Below, piece by piece: positions 1 to 8,429 of a stretch of 64,000 nucleotides of DNA. The DNA lies in assembly GCA_023150555.1 (NCBI GenBank), contig JAKLKQ010000026.1:1-64000 (forward strand), read 5' to 3'. The notes below the pieces were generated by a model. The model did not search any database, had not been told where the DNA came from, and worked only from the letters and a program-made list of their open reading frames with translations. The position numbers were made by a program, and so were the translations under genes. The stretch's first letter is position 1; every line of letters begins with the position of its first letter. The DNA comes from Planctomycetota bacterium. Lineage in GTDB: Bacteria > Planctomycetota > SZUA-567 > H5-PLA8.

Positions 1-6
1 CACGAC

Positions 7-390
7 ATGGTCCTGCGACTCGCAAAGCCGGGCGAGAAGCTGCCCACATCCGAATGGGGAAAGCGTCTTGACGCACTCAACAAGATCAACAAGGTCGCTC
101 GCGAACTCGGTTATGTTGAGTTTGGCAGGGACGTCGTGCAGGTTCTTGCTGACGATATCGCCAGCGAGGACAAGCACCCGGCGATGTTCGCAAAGCTGAA
201 GTGGACGTTCGACAACCAGCGCAAATACGGCATCAGTTCAAGATATTTGCGCACCGCGACTTACAAGTACATCGAGAGCCACGCTGACGCATTCAAGGAC
301 GCTGCGGCAAAAAAACTGTTTTGCCAGCAGCTAATCAAGGGGGGCATCAGTGACCCGGAGATCAAGGAGTTGAGCGAGTCGTACAAGTAG
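7..390 (+). CDS. Hypothetical protein, possibly 5'-truncated by the window edge
   Basis: The frame from the ATG at 7 to the TAG at 390 encodes 127 residues. It stays open to the window edge, so the gene may start further upstream and the true N-terminus cannot be fixed. The product is soluble-looking, Lys- and Ala-rich and helical, with no signal peptide, membrane segment, cysteine motif or catalytic motif that I recognise. A secreted-protein gene follows on the same strand 55 bp downstream. No function is assigned. Codon use fits the surrounding GC-rich genes. Confidence 0.6.
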   Translation: MVLRLAKPGEKLPTSEWGKRLDALNKINKVARELGYVEFGRDVVQVLADDIASEDKHPAMFAKLKWTFDNQRKYGISSRYLRTATYKYIESHADAFKDAAAKKLFCQQLIKGGISDPEIKELSESYK

Positions 391-445
391 GCCGGTCATT
401 CGGGCCATGGACCGCCGCACCAGCGCAAGAGGAGGCCAAATCGCC

Positions 446-1240
446 ATGTACACACGTCGAACTATCGCAATGTTCCTGCTCCTATCGGTGGCCGTGCAGC
501 TCCAGGCGGCCGTTAAGCCCATCACCGTCGAAAAGCCGGCCGGCGGCGAGATGTATCTCCCGGGCCAGACTCAGACCGTAGTCCTGAACGCGAAGACCAG
601 GGCCAAGTCGGTCCTGGTCGAACTCAGCCGTGACGGCGGGGTGACGTTCGAGACGCTGGGCACCATCGACAATACCGTGAAGGAGAAGACCGCCCGTAAC
701 CGCCTGCAGTGGACCGTGGACGAGCCATATTCTTCTGACGCCGTGATCCGGGCGACTTCGACGGACCCGATGCGGCCAGGCGCCGGCACGTCCGATTCGT
801 TCGCCATTGGCGCCCCCACCGGGGATGGCTCGGGCGAGCTTTATGTCCTGCGCGCCGGTGACACCATGACCGGCGCGCTGACCGTGGACGGCATCGTCGA
901 GTCGACTACGGGCGGCGTGAAATTCCCGGACGGAACGACCCAGACCTCCGCCCAGCTCGTTCCTATCGCCGCCGGCTTCGTGAACCAGGACGGCACCAAA
1001 CAGTCGGGGTCGGATAACTTCACGTCTACATGGGATGCCGTCAATGAACTCTACGTCATCACCATCACGGACGTGGATTACGTGCACGGCGAGTACGTGA
1101 CGGTTATCACGCCTACGAACCGCACCGGTGCCGTCCCCAGCACTTTCCCCGGCCCCCTGGACGGGAAGCTGCGCGTCGCCTTCAACCTGGGCGGGAATCC
1201 GATCGACCGGCCCTTCCAGTTCGTGACTTTCAAGCCATAG
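446..1240 (+). CDS. Secreted protein with tail-fibre-like FPDGTTQ motif
   Basis: I chose the ATG at 446 because GGAGG at 431-435 sits 10 bases upstream and a signal peptide follows at once: a basic YTRR stretch, a hydrophobic core FLLLSVAVQL and an Ala-rich cleavage region near residue 22. An ATG at 407 is in frame but has no such support. The mature part (about 240 residues) is Thr-, Gly- and Asp-rich and predicted mostly beta. Around residue 160 it has a KFPDGTTQTSAQ stretch. Similar FPDGT(T/V)Q motifs occur near the C-terminus of phage tail-fibre and surface-protein repeats. The likely role is an exported surface or extracellular protein. The substrate is unknown. Confidence 0.7.
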   Translation: MYTRRTIAMFLLLSVAVQLQAAVKPITVEKPAGGEMYLPGQTQTVVLNAKTRAKSVLVELSRDGGVTFETLGTIDNTVKEKTARNRLQWTVDEPYSSDAVIRATSTDPMRPGAGTSDSFAIGAPTGDGSGELYVLRAGDTMTGALTVDGIVESTTGGVKFPDGTTQTSAQLVPIAAGFVNQDGTKQSGSDNFTSTWDAVNELYVITITDVDYVHGEYVTVITPTNRTGAVPSTFPGPLDGKLRVAFNLGGNPIDRPFQFVTFKP

Positions 1241-1496
1241 CAAAGCGGGCAAGACGGCCATTACGCCGCGCGCGACGGCAGCTGCTGCGGTGTTTGATCC
1301 GCACCGTCGCTTTGAACTGTTCCGGACGGCAAACCAGCCAATCCAACCGTTATCCCTGCGGGCAGGTCCCTGGGCATGCAGCCAGTTGCCCAGGGGCCTT
1401 GCCTGCACGCACTGCCGGCGGCGCAATCGGGCAGGCGGGGGCTATTTTTTCTTTAGCTAGCAGCTACAATCGTGCCGGAGAAACGGAGGCCCGCCC

Positions 1497-2066
1497 ATGT
1501 CTGAGCCCCATGCCCCCCGCCCTGCACCAAGACGACGCCCTGCAACCCCCAAACCCGATCTGACGCCGCAGGAGCGGATCGCCGAAGCGGCCGCCCGCGG
1601 CGACCTGCCTGCGGTGTTGGCCTTTAGCCGGGAGTCCTGCCACGATACCGTCTGGTGCATGGGCACGCGGGACTTCGACCTCGGCCAGGAGTACATCCCG
1701 CAGTGCCTGGATACGCTGCGCCATGACGGTCCCGCCGAGATGGTCGAGGCGGTATACAGCGAACTGCTGAAAATGCAGGCGATGCTGATCTTCCGGGTCC
1801 AGCACCAGATCACCCGGGATATCCGTATCTGCGACAGGCGGACGCCCAGCCAGGGCAACCTGCCCAACGATGTTGTTAACGAATGGCTGCCCCGGCTGGA
1901 ACGGATGCAGGAGGCCTACGTTCGCGCGACCAAGACGATGGCCACGGTCCTGCACACCCTGCGCCTGGCGCGGCTTGCTTGCCTCGGCCAGGCGCCGGCG
2001 CCGGTCGAGCAAGGCGGGAATGTCGTGAACATCCACGCCGGCCAGGAGCAGGCGGCCCATGCCTGA
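1497..2066 (+). CDS. Hypothetical protein, first of an overlapping pair
   Basis: The 189-residue product has a disordered, Pro- and Arg-rich N-terminus (about residues 1-25) and then a helical body. It has no signal peptide or known catalytic motif. A GGAG-containing ribosome binding site lies just before the ATG, and a TACAAT hexamer at 1465-1470 could be its -10 box. Its end overlaps the next gene by 8 bases, so the two are almost certainly translated together. The family is unknown to me. Pairs of small, Arg-rich proteins like this occur in mobile regions, but that is only a suggestion. Confidence 0.6.
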   Translation: MSEPHAPRPAPRRRPATPKPDLTPQERIAEAAARGDLPAVLAFSRESCHDTVWCMGTRDFDLGQEYIPQCLDTLRHDGPAEMVEAVYSELLKMQAMLIFRVQHQITRDIRICDRRTPSQGNLPNDVVNEWLPRLERMQEAYVRATKTMATVLHTLRLARLACLGQAPAPVEQGGNVVNIHAGQEQAAHA

Positions 2067-2586
2067 GCACCCGGGGCAGGTGCCAGTGGCCCCTGGGCTG
2101 CCGGGTGCGCTGGCCGCGCGCCTCCATGCCCTACGGCCCGTGCTCGAGGTGCAAGGCGTGCTGCAGCACCGGGTAGAACCGGGGCGAGCACCGGCCTGGC
2201 GTATCCGGTACCGGGTGGAGGAGCCTGGCACCGATGGCCGGCGGCACCGGAGCCTGCAACTGGGCACCGACCAGGTTGTCGCGGAGGCGACATGGCGACT
2301 GGTCACGGACTGGCGCGAACAGAGGGCAGCCGCGGCGGCTGCGCAGGCGGCCGCGCAAGCCGCAACGTGCGCACAAAGGCGGCAGGCGGCGGCGGAGCAC
2401 CGGTTCCTGCGGCAGTGCGCGGTGTTAACGGTGCGTGGCGGACGAGACCTGCAGCGCAAGGCCGCGCGGGATTTCGACCAAGCCGTGGCAGCCGGCCCAC
2501 GCGCGGCCTGGATGTTCAGTCTGACCCTGCCCTACCGGTACCAGGCTAGGCCCCGAGGCCGGCCAAAGAAGGCCGCGTTTTGGTAG
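2059..2586 (+). CDS. Hypothetical basic protein, possible DNA-binding arm
   Basis: The 175-residue product overlaps the preceding gene by 8 bases. Residues about 45-85 read as a Trp- and Arg-rich beta region (AWRIRYRVEEPG ... HRSLQLG) that looks like the arm-type DNA-binding domain of tyrosine recombinases. An Ala/Gln-rich helix (about 88-120) and a basic C-terminus with RGRPKK, an AT-hook-like motif, follow. Seen: strongly basic composition, no catalytic Arg/His/Tyr set. Inferred: a nucleic-acid-binding accessory protein of a mobile region. It is not an integrase by itself. Confidence 0.55.
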   Translation: MPEHPGQVPVAPGLPGALAARLHALRPVLEVQGVLQHRVEPGRAPAWRIRYRVEEPGTDGRRHRSLQLGTDQVVAEATWRLVTDWREQRAAAAAAQAAAQAATCAQRRQAAAEHRFLRQCAVLTVRGGRDLQRKAARDFDQAVAAGPRAAWMFSLTLPYRYQARPRGRPKKAAFW

Positions 2587-3240
2587 CGATTGCACATGGG
2601 GCATCCACGCGGCAATCTGAGGCGGATTTCCGTAGCAATTTCCCTGCACGAAATATTGAGTCCTGCACCCGGTGCGCCCGAGGCCGGGAAGTTGGCCCCT
2701 TTTACCACGCTTGGGCATGCATCCTGTCCGGCGCACAAATCTGCAGCAGTTTACCCTATGTGGAATCTTGAATTTTGGGCCATAGAAATCGTAGCCGCCA
2801 CACAACCGTTTTTCTTCATCGAATCGGCAGGGGTAGCAACTGCCGTAGAAGCGACCCTAAAACGATCGTCATATTCGTTTTGAAATAACCTCCTTTTGCA
2901 GCCTGGATCTCAAGGGTTCTGGCCCGCCTCAGGATGCCTGCCTGTTTTCCCCATAGAAAGAAAGAGGCAAAACTGAAGGCCAGACGGAGCACTATAAGGC
3001 AAGCATTGCACCTCACCCAATTCGGTCCGGTTTCTGGCGGGCGCAACGCCACCGATTGGCTGTTCCAAAGTAGAATGCTCAAATGGCAGGTGAAAGATGG
3101 CTCGGCAATGCCCCAGTTTCGGCGGCCAAGAGTACAATCACGTTTCCCTTATGCCTGGGTTCGCCACTCTTCTCAATGTTCTAAATGCGCAGCTCTAACC
3201 TATTGATTTATATAAAATTACATGAATTAGGCGCCCCCTC
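2587..3240. other. Intergenic region, about 650 bp, AT-richer than its neighbours
   Basis: No convincing gene lies between the 2586 stop and the kinase promoter. Short open frames on both strands lack ribosome binding sites and sensible composition. The stretch holds a 23-base palindromic element (2859-2881, listed separately). The rest may be decayed sequence. Confidence 0.5.
2859..2881. repeat. 23-bp palindromic element, copy 1
   Basis: The sequence is AAAACGA-TCG-TCATATTCGTTTT, with 7-base arms AAAACGA and TCGTTTT. A second copy at 30622-30644 has the same 23-base length and 20 identical positions, differing only in the three bases after AAAACGA. It could be a regulator operator or a short terminator stem. 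No gene starts within 400 bases here. Confidence 0.55.
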
Positions 3241-3268
3241 TTGACTACGTGCACCTAGTGCATATAGT
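3241..3268 (+). promoter_or_regulatory. Sigma-70-like promoter for the Ser/Thr kinase gene
   Basis: TTGACT (3241-3246) and TATAGT (3263-3268) are separated by 16 bases, a near-consensus arrangement. A perfect 10-base palindrome AGTCGCGACT follows at 3279-3288 and could be an operator overlapping the start of the transcript. Confidence 0.55.
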
Positions 3269-3351
3269 CGTCTTATAGAGTCGCGACTATCACCTTGCGC
3301 ACGACAGTTGTACAGGCACCGAAATGCACCTTTCACTTGAGCACCAAGACA

Positions 3352-4725
3352 ATGCCGATTGACGCTAGCTTTGACGTCTCAACCCTGGTGCCGTCACCTG
3401 ACGACCTCGCCTTCGCAGTTTCGGCGATGCAAATGGGCAGTATTTCCGCCGGCGACGTTCACGAATGCCTGAAGCTGCAATCTCAAGAATCAAAAGACGG
3501 CCAACCGAGACGGCGGCTCCGCGAAATCCTTCTGGAACGAGGATTACTCAATACGGATGAAGCAATTGCCCTGTCTATGCCTCAACAATCGGCCTCGTCG
3601 CCTGACCGGTTCGGCCCCTACATCGCCGAATCCGTGATTGCTGAAGGCGGCATGGGGATCGTCTACAAGGCAAAACATGTTCTTACCGGACAATACGCCG
3701 CAATAAAAATTCTTCCAGATTCCATGGCAAGAAGTAAGGACCTTCTGGTGCGTTTTCGCCGTGAAGCTGAAATCAATTCGAAGATGAATCACCCTAATAT
3801 TGTTCGGACTGTAGGCATGGGCGAAGCAAGGGGCAAGAAGTATATTGCCATGGAATATGTCGAAGGCCAAGACTTGGGCAGGATCCTTTCGAAGGAAGGC
3901 TTGCTCAAGGAACACGAGGCGTTGAACATCATACATGCCGTTGCAACCGCGCTTGCGCACGCGCACGAATTGGGACTAGTTCACCGCGACGTCAAACCGT
4001 CAAACATACTTCTTGCGAAAGACGGAACTGTAAAGTTAACCGACTTCGGCCTCGTCAAGGACACCGATCCAAACGTAACAGCGCAAACTCAGACTGGCCA
4101 GGTGTTGGGTACGCCCAATTACATCAGCCCAGAGCAGGCCAGGGGCGATGCCGTCGTCGATCACCGATCCGACATATATTCCCTGGGTGCGACGCTCTAT
4201 CACATGGTCACCGGGCAACCGCCGTTTATTTCCAAATCGCCAGTTGGCCTCCTTACAATGCATTTGCATGACAACCCTACCCCGCCGTATCTGGTTAATC
4301 CGCAGGTCAGCAATCCATGCGCACGGATCATCGACAAAATGCTGCAAAAGAAGCCAGAAGACCGGTATCAAAGCCCTTCGAACCTTGTCGAGGATATTGA
4401 ACTGGTAATTTCTGGAGAGGAGCCAGCCTTTGCGGCAGCCGCCGAGCCTGCCCACAAGTCGAGTGGGATGAAGGCTTCCGAGTCGCAACCCTACTTGCGC
4501 ATTGGCCTTCGGGTCCCGCTACTACAGGAAGCCAGTGATATCAGTCAACTTAGAGTTTCGCCGATGCTGTGCTTTCTGATCGGCACGGCCATGCTTATAG
4601 TCGGCGCGCTCCTGGCGGGACAATATTTCTTCGACAATTCTACGCTTTCGACCGCGTTCTTTGTAGTCATTGTCGGGATACCCGCTTTCGCTGCGGGAAT
4701 TGTTATTGGCGCGCATTCAAAATGA
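3352..4725 (+). CDS. Membrane-anchored bacterial Ser/Thr protein kinase
   Basis: A Hanks-type kinase that transfers phosphate from ATP to Ser/Thr of target proteins. With the ATG at 3352 (457 aa), residues about 1-80 form a small helical domain like those found before kinase domains and in GspE N-termini. The kinase runs from about 87 to 350: Gly loop AEGGMGIVYKAK, catalytic Lys in YAAIKIL (about K119), HRDVKPSNILL (catalytic Asp about 213), DFG (Asp about 231) and SPEQ in place of APE. All key residues are present, so it should be active. Two membrane helices lie near the C-terminus with almost nothing after them, so no extracellular sensor is visible. A TTG at 3295 is an alternative start without a better ribosome binding site. 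The gene has its own promoter and is convergent with the MCM-like gene. Confidence 0.9.
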   Translation: MPIDASFDVSTLVPSPDDLAFAVSAMQMGSISAGDVHECLKLQSQESKDGQPRRRLREILLERGLLNTDEAIALSMPQQSASSPDRFGPYIAESVIAEGGMGIVYKAKHVLTGQYAAIKILPDSMARSKDLLVRFRREAEINSKMNHPNIVRTVGMGEARGKKYIAMEYVEGQDLGRILSKEGLLKEHEALNIIHAVATALAHAHELGLVHRDVKPSNILLAKDGTVKLTDFGLVKDTDPNVTAQTQTGQVLGTPNYISPEQARGDAVVDHRSDIYSLGATLYHMVTGQPPFISKSPVGLLTMHLHDNPTPPYLVNPQVSNPCARIIDKMLQKKPEDRYQSPSNLVEDIELVISGEEPAFAAAAEPAHKSSGMKASESQPYLRIGLRVPLLQEASDISQLRVSPMLCFLIGTAMLIVGALLAGQYFFDNSTLSTAFFVVIVGIPAFAAGIVIGAHSK

Positions 4726-4845
4726 GTACTTTAAGTGCAGGGCGAAGAAGAACTGCTACTGCCAATGGCCGCCACGCGTTTACTGGCAATTCTGATTCAG
4801 TGCCCCTTTGTCGAAGCGAGGAGAATTCCTCTGCTACGCTCACTT

Positions 4846-4877
4846 GCCCGTGCCCCCGGTTCTCCGAGGGCACGGGC
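4846..4877. terminator. Hairpin between convergent genes
   Basis: A perfect 10-bp stem, GCCCGTGCCC (4846-4855) and GGGCACGGGC (4868-4877), encloses a 12-base loop. It lies between the kinase (ends 4725) and the minus-strand MCM-like gene (ends 4904), so it can act as a bidirectional transcription stop. No long T-run follows. Confidence 0.55.
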
Positions 4878-4903
4878 TATACTATGATAGGACTGCTCAT
4901 GCC

Positions 4904-6529
4904 TCAATCGCCGGCAGCGATGGGTTCAGGCCCAGGGACGGTCCACTGCCCGTCGCCATGCGACTTACCGCCGATGGCAACCAAGTCGCGCTGGATGGTG
5001 CGCTTGCTCACGCCCGGGAACATCTTACAGATGGCCTCGATGTCGACGGTCTGGCCCGAGAAGTGCTCCTGCATCCGCATCTGCCGCACCTGCGGCTCCG
5101 AGTGCCATTCCGCGACAGGCCTGAAGGCCGGCTCGATTAAACTGAGAAAAACCAACTTCTCACCAAAGAGCTCGAAGGCGACGTCAACATCGACGGACTC
5201 AGCGTCGCACCGGCCATGCAGCCGGGCGGACGCCGCCACCAGCTTCAAGATCGACTTCGCGCCGCGCAGCAGAAAGTCCGACGCCATGTCCAGCGCGTTG
5301 AGCTTTGCCCGGTTGAGGTCCAGGAGTTCCTGCAGACGCGCCTGGACTTCGCCGACCACGGGTTCCACGTCCACCGTCGGGCACATGTCACGCAGGAACG
5401 CGACGAGGACCTGCAACCTGCGAATGCGCTGCAGGTCTTTCGTCGAAGTCTCCACGGCACCGACCTTCGGCGCATCAGAGATCATGGCCTTCAGGGTCTC
5501 AACCTGCCGCGCTACGTCGCGCGGCAAATAGATGACAACGTCGACACGACTGAGGTACGGCAAGGTGACGTTGAGGTCGTCGAGAAAAAGGACATCCTGC
5601 TTGCCCAGAAAGGCGGGGCGCACGGTCGACCGCGGGTTGACGTCGGCCAGAAGCCCCGTGTTAACCTGCAGGTCGACGCCACCGTAGGTGCTCCGGATCG
5701 CCCGGCCCATCTCCATCACGTCGCAAAAAATGCCGAATGCATGGCGGTACGAGTAGGTGTCTACGTTGTGTAGGTCCTCAATAATCGCACATCCATTATT
5801 AGCGAGGACCAGCGCGCCCGGCTTAACGCGCGTGCGATTGCCGCCGATCCGCTCCCGAGTTCCGATCAGCCCCGCGGGCGTGATCGAGTTCGAGCTGATT
5901 CGGACTGCAACGTGGTTCAGCAACACGGCCGCGCGGGAGAGCAGCCCCTTTCCGAGGCCAGGGGCGCCAACGAGGAGGATGTTGACCGTGGCAGGTGTTG
6001 CGTTGACGGTCCCGTTTGCTACGGCCTGCAGGATGACGGCCATCAAGGCCCGCCACAACTGCGGAAACCCCTCCGCGCCCACGATCCCCAACAGGTCAAC
6101 TACCTCTGTCCGTATCCAATCGATCACGCCCTGTGGCACGGCAGCGAGCTCGTCCACTAACTTCGCGGCAGCAGCCTCCTCTTCCTTCGTCGCCCCGACC
6201 AAGTGGAGCGCAGCGGTCACCTCAGTATGACCAAGATACGTGAAGGCGTAGTGCCCATTCTGCAAGGTAACCTCGGCGGTCAGATCTACCTCACGACCTT
6301 CGTCCAAGTGTCTCCAGACCTCAGCAGCACGCTCGTTGCCGACCAAGTTGCTCAGCGGCAGCTCGTGCCCGGCACGATCCTGCACCATCACCATCTTAAC
6401 GGCGTTGACCGGCTTGCCTTCGACCTGCACCACCGAGATGTCAGACGCCTCCGCGAACCGGACACGAACTACAACGGTCCTCCCGAGGAGATCGGGGTGC
6501 TGAACGTCTACCAAGGATGCAATACGCAT
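4904..6529 (-). CDS. MCM-like AAA+ ATPase / replicative-helicase homologue
   Basis: The 541-residue product reads as an MCM-family AAA+ protein. It has an N-terminal beta-rich, OB-like domain (about 1-110) and a linker. Next come Walker A LLVGAPGLGKG (about 190), an MCM-like loop ITPAGLIGTRERIGG, Walker B CAIIEDLHN, sensor 1 LADVNPRST and the MCM hallmark LPYLSRVDVV carrying the Arg finger. It ends with a winged-helix-like domain (PGVSKRTIQRDL). MCM proteins unwind DNA as hexamers in archaea and eukaryotes; bacterial copies are rare and usually sit in integrated elements. Oddities: Walker A has Gly where Ser/Thr is usual after Lys, and the Walker B acid pair is ED. I chose the ATG at 6529 for its AAAGGGA upstream; 6544 and 6595 are alternatives. 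Another MCM/Mg-chelatase-group ATPase is possible. Confidence 0.75.
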   Translation of the reverse strand: MRIASLVDVQHPDLLGRTVVVRVRFAEASDISVVQVEGKPVNAVKMVMVQDRAGHELPLSNLVGNERAAEVWRHLDEGREVDLTAEVTLQNGHYAFTYLGHTEVTAALHLVGATKEEEAAAAKLVDELAAVPQGVIDWIRTEVVDLLGIVGAEGFPQLWRALMAVILQAVANGTVNATPATVNILLVGAPGLGKGLLSRAAVLLNHVAVRISSNSITPAGLIGTRERIGGNRTRVKPGALVLANNGCAIIEDLHNVDTYSYRHAFGIFCDVMEMGRAIRSTYGGVDLQVNTGLLADVNPRSTVRPAFLGKQDVLFLDDLNVTLPYLSRVDVVIYLPRDVARQVETLKAMISDAPKVGAVETSTKDLQRIRRLQVLVAFLRDMCPTVDVEPVVGEVQARLQELLDLNRAKLNALDMASDFLLRGAKSILKLVAASARLHGRCDAESVDVDVAFELFGEKLVFLSLIEPAFRPVAEWHSEPQVRQMRMQEHFSGQTVDIEAICKMFPGVSKRTIQRDLVAIGGKSHGDGQWTVPGPEPIAAGD

Positions 6530-6595
6530 CTTGATCCCTTTCATTTCGCCGCGAACCGGCGGGCAGCTATCAGCCGCGCGGACCGCGATACCCAT

Positions 6596-7730
6596 GGCAT
6601 CGAGAGGGCATGTCGCAGTCGTCGCAGGCTAAAGCCCGTAAAATAAAGGACTTACGCTGCGACATGCGCGACACTGTCTCGTGCGCGATATGTAGCCGTG
6701 CACCACCATAGTGCGCGACTACTGGATAGATGGGCTTGGGATGGTCAGGCCTGCGGCACTATCATGCCCGGTCCTACGCCGCCACGTCGCCTGCCAGTGA
6801 TGAGAGGCCCGGTGCTCACGTGCCGGGGTGGGCGCACAGCGCCTGAGACTTCCACATACCGTACTACTCCTGACTCCTTTTTACTTTGGTTTGCAGACAT
6901 TCTACCCCCAACAGGGTACGTCCACGAACCGAAATCTACGTACTAACTCATGAAATGGCTCTCCTCCAGGCGTAATCCCGCATTCTGCTTGAAGTTACTC
7001 GTCCTTCGAATTTTCCCGTCACAATCTATAAGCCAACCACTCAGACCGATGTTCCTACACGCCGAGTGGGAAAAATGGCTGCCTTTTCTATCTCCAGTGT
7101 TGCGCCAAAAAGATGGCATCTACTTCCTACCTAAAAAATAGTTCGCAATTTTTCGATCGAAAATCTTGATTTCTGAGCGACCAACGTGTAGACATACTGG
7201 AAAGCAGTTCGAAGTCGGCGGAAAAATTATAATGGCAAAGGCAAAAATCATACAAAGGAAAGGAGGCGCGCGAAGCCCGTGTAGGGCAACGCCGCTGACC
7301 ATGTTAAACCACGATCCACCTCCCCTCACCGTCTGCCGCGCGCTCCTAGGCGCGGTCGGCGGCTCTCGGTAATTTCTCGGCCAAGAGCATAGTTGCCGGC
7401 ATGCGCCCTCATCGGAGGTGCGCAATGTCGAGATGTACCACAACGCGGTCAGCAGTCGCGCGCTGTGCTACCAATTGCCTGCGCGCTGGTTGCAACGCAA
7501 AAGTGCTGGCGCAAACTAGCCGCCGATCCAGCAACTGTCGTAGGCCGACTATTCCCTTCAGTCTCGAAGACCCGCTCTCATCTTCTAGCAATCGATACGC
7601 CGCCTCGCATGCGCTCTGCGGGTTTGGCGATTGCTCGACCTTCGCATTTCGCTCACTGCCCATGCTTTCAGGTCCGCGCGGACCAGTATTGGGCTCGATG
7701 TTGGGCAGTTGAGGCCCAGAAAGGATCACC
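6596..7730. other. Long gene-poor region upstream of the MCM-like gene
   Basis: About 1.1 kb without a credible gene. Near the MCM-like gene are three TGCGCGA(C/T) repeats (listed separately) next to an AT-rich patch. A perfect 14-base palindrome TTTTCGATCGAAAA lies at 7150-7163. A GC-rich hairpin lies near 7330-7360. Open frames at 7120-7443 (-), 7401-7712 (+) and 7409-7849 (-) have poor composition and no ribosome binding sites. The region could hold an origin, operators or an RNA gene, but none can be shown. Confidence 0.45.
6665..6719. repeat. Three short TGCGCGA repeats upstream of the MCM-like gene
   Basis: TGCGCGAC (6665-6672), TGCGCGAT (6682-6689) and TGCGCGAC (6712-6719) lie in direct orientation about 120-190 bases upstream of the MCM-like start. 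They could be operator or iteron-like sites. With only three short copies this is weak. Confidence 0.35.
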
Positions 7731-8282
7731 ATGGCGAACCGAAGAAAAGAGGATGCAAAGGGTGCCTTGACGGCACGAGACGTTTTGGCGGTCGTCCGTG
7801 GCCAGGGGAAGATGTCGGAAGTCATCATGGCGAACTCGCATTTGAGCATCTCGGAGATTGGATTCGGTTATTTGCAGGCGCTCATCGCCCGCAAGGTTAC
7901 CTCGGTCACGGTGCCAATTCTCGAGGCCTCAATGACTGACGGCTTGGGCGTACACATCATGAACTGCGGATCTCGTGATTTGACCATCCTTGGGACGAAG
8001 CTGGAATACAGCACCTGGCGAATCAAGACCGCTGCAATGTTCGACATCGAATTCGAGCACTTCAGTGGCGCTACATCGGTAGACCTCACCTTGGCTGGCG
8101 ATCCAGTGCTTATTGGCGGCACGTCCAAGGAAAAAGGGTTCCAGTCGCTGTACGTGAGGCTGATTGAGGATCCAGAGCTGTCGGTTGAGAGGGTTCGCGA
8201 GGGCGCGACGCTCGTCTACTTAAACTTTTGCGTAGATGGGAAATGGCACTCGGAGGTGTGCTGGGTTAGTTGCCCGAGGTAG
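7731..8282 (+). CDS. Hypothetical protein
   Basis: The 183-residue product has a basic, charged N-terminus (ANRRKEDAKG) and a predominantly beta body. It has no signal peptide, membrane segment or recognisable motif. The start ATG at 7731 follows AAAGGA (about 7720) at a usable distance. The next gene lies 147 bases downstream on the same strand. I do not recognise the family. It sits in the accessory region just before the defence island. Confidence 0.6.
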   Translation: MANRRKEDAKGALTARDVLAVVRGQGKMSEVIMANSHLSISEIGFGYLQALIARKVTSVTVPILEASMTDGLGVHIMNCGSRDLTILGTKLEYSTWRIKTAAMFDIEFEHFSGATSVDLTLAGDPVLIGGTSKEKGFQSLYVRLIEDPELSVERVREGATLVYLNFCVDGKWHSEVCWVSCPR

Positions 8283-8429
8283 TCGGGCAGCCACACTAGT
8301 GGCTAGTAGGTTGTCGTCAACGGAAGGCTCAGCACGACGAGTCACGTGGTGCGCAACGGACATCCATATTGTTGTCCGCCCAAACGCCAAAGTCGATTGT
8401 GCCTACAAAAGTGCACGGGAGGTCGCGAG

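Noticed and set aside
482-1426. 314-residue minus-strand frame
   Set aside because: It is antisense to the secreted-protein gene that has a signal peptide and a good ribosome binding site.
2059-2586. Full integrase
   Set aside because: Only an arm-like basic region is visible; the Arg-His-Arg-Tyr catalytic set is absent.
7330-7360. GC-rich hairpin as a terminator
   Set aside because: The stem has a bulge, no T-run follows, and no gene ends just before it.
7409-7849. 146-residue minus-strand frame in the gap before 7731
   Set aside because: It overlaps the start of the better-supported plus-strand gene and has no ribosome binding site or known motif. The second half is protein-like but not enough to call.
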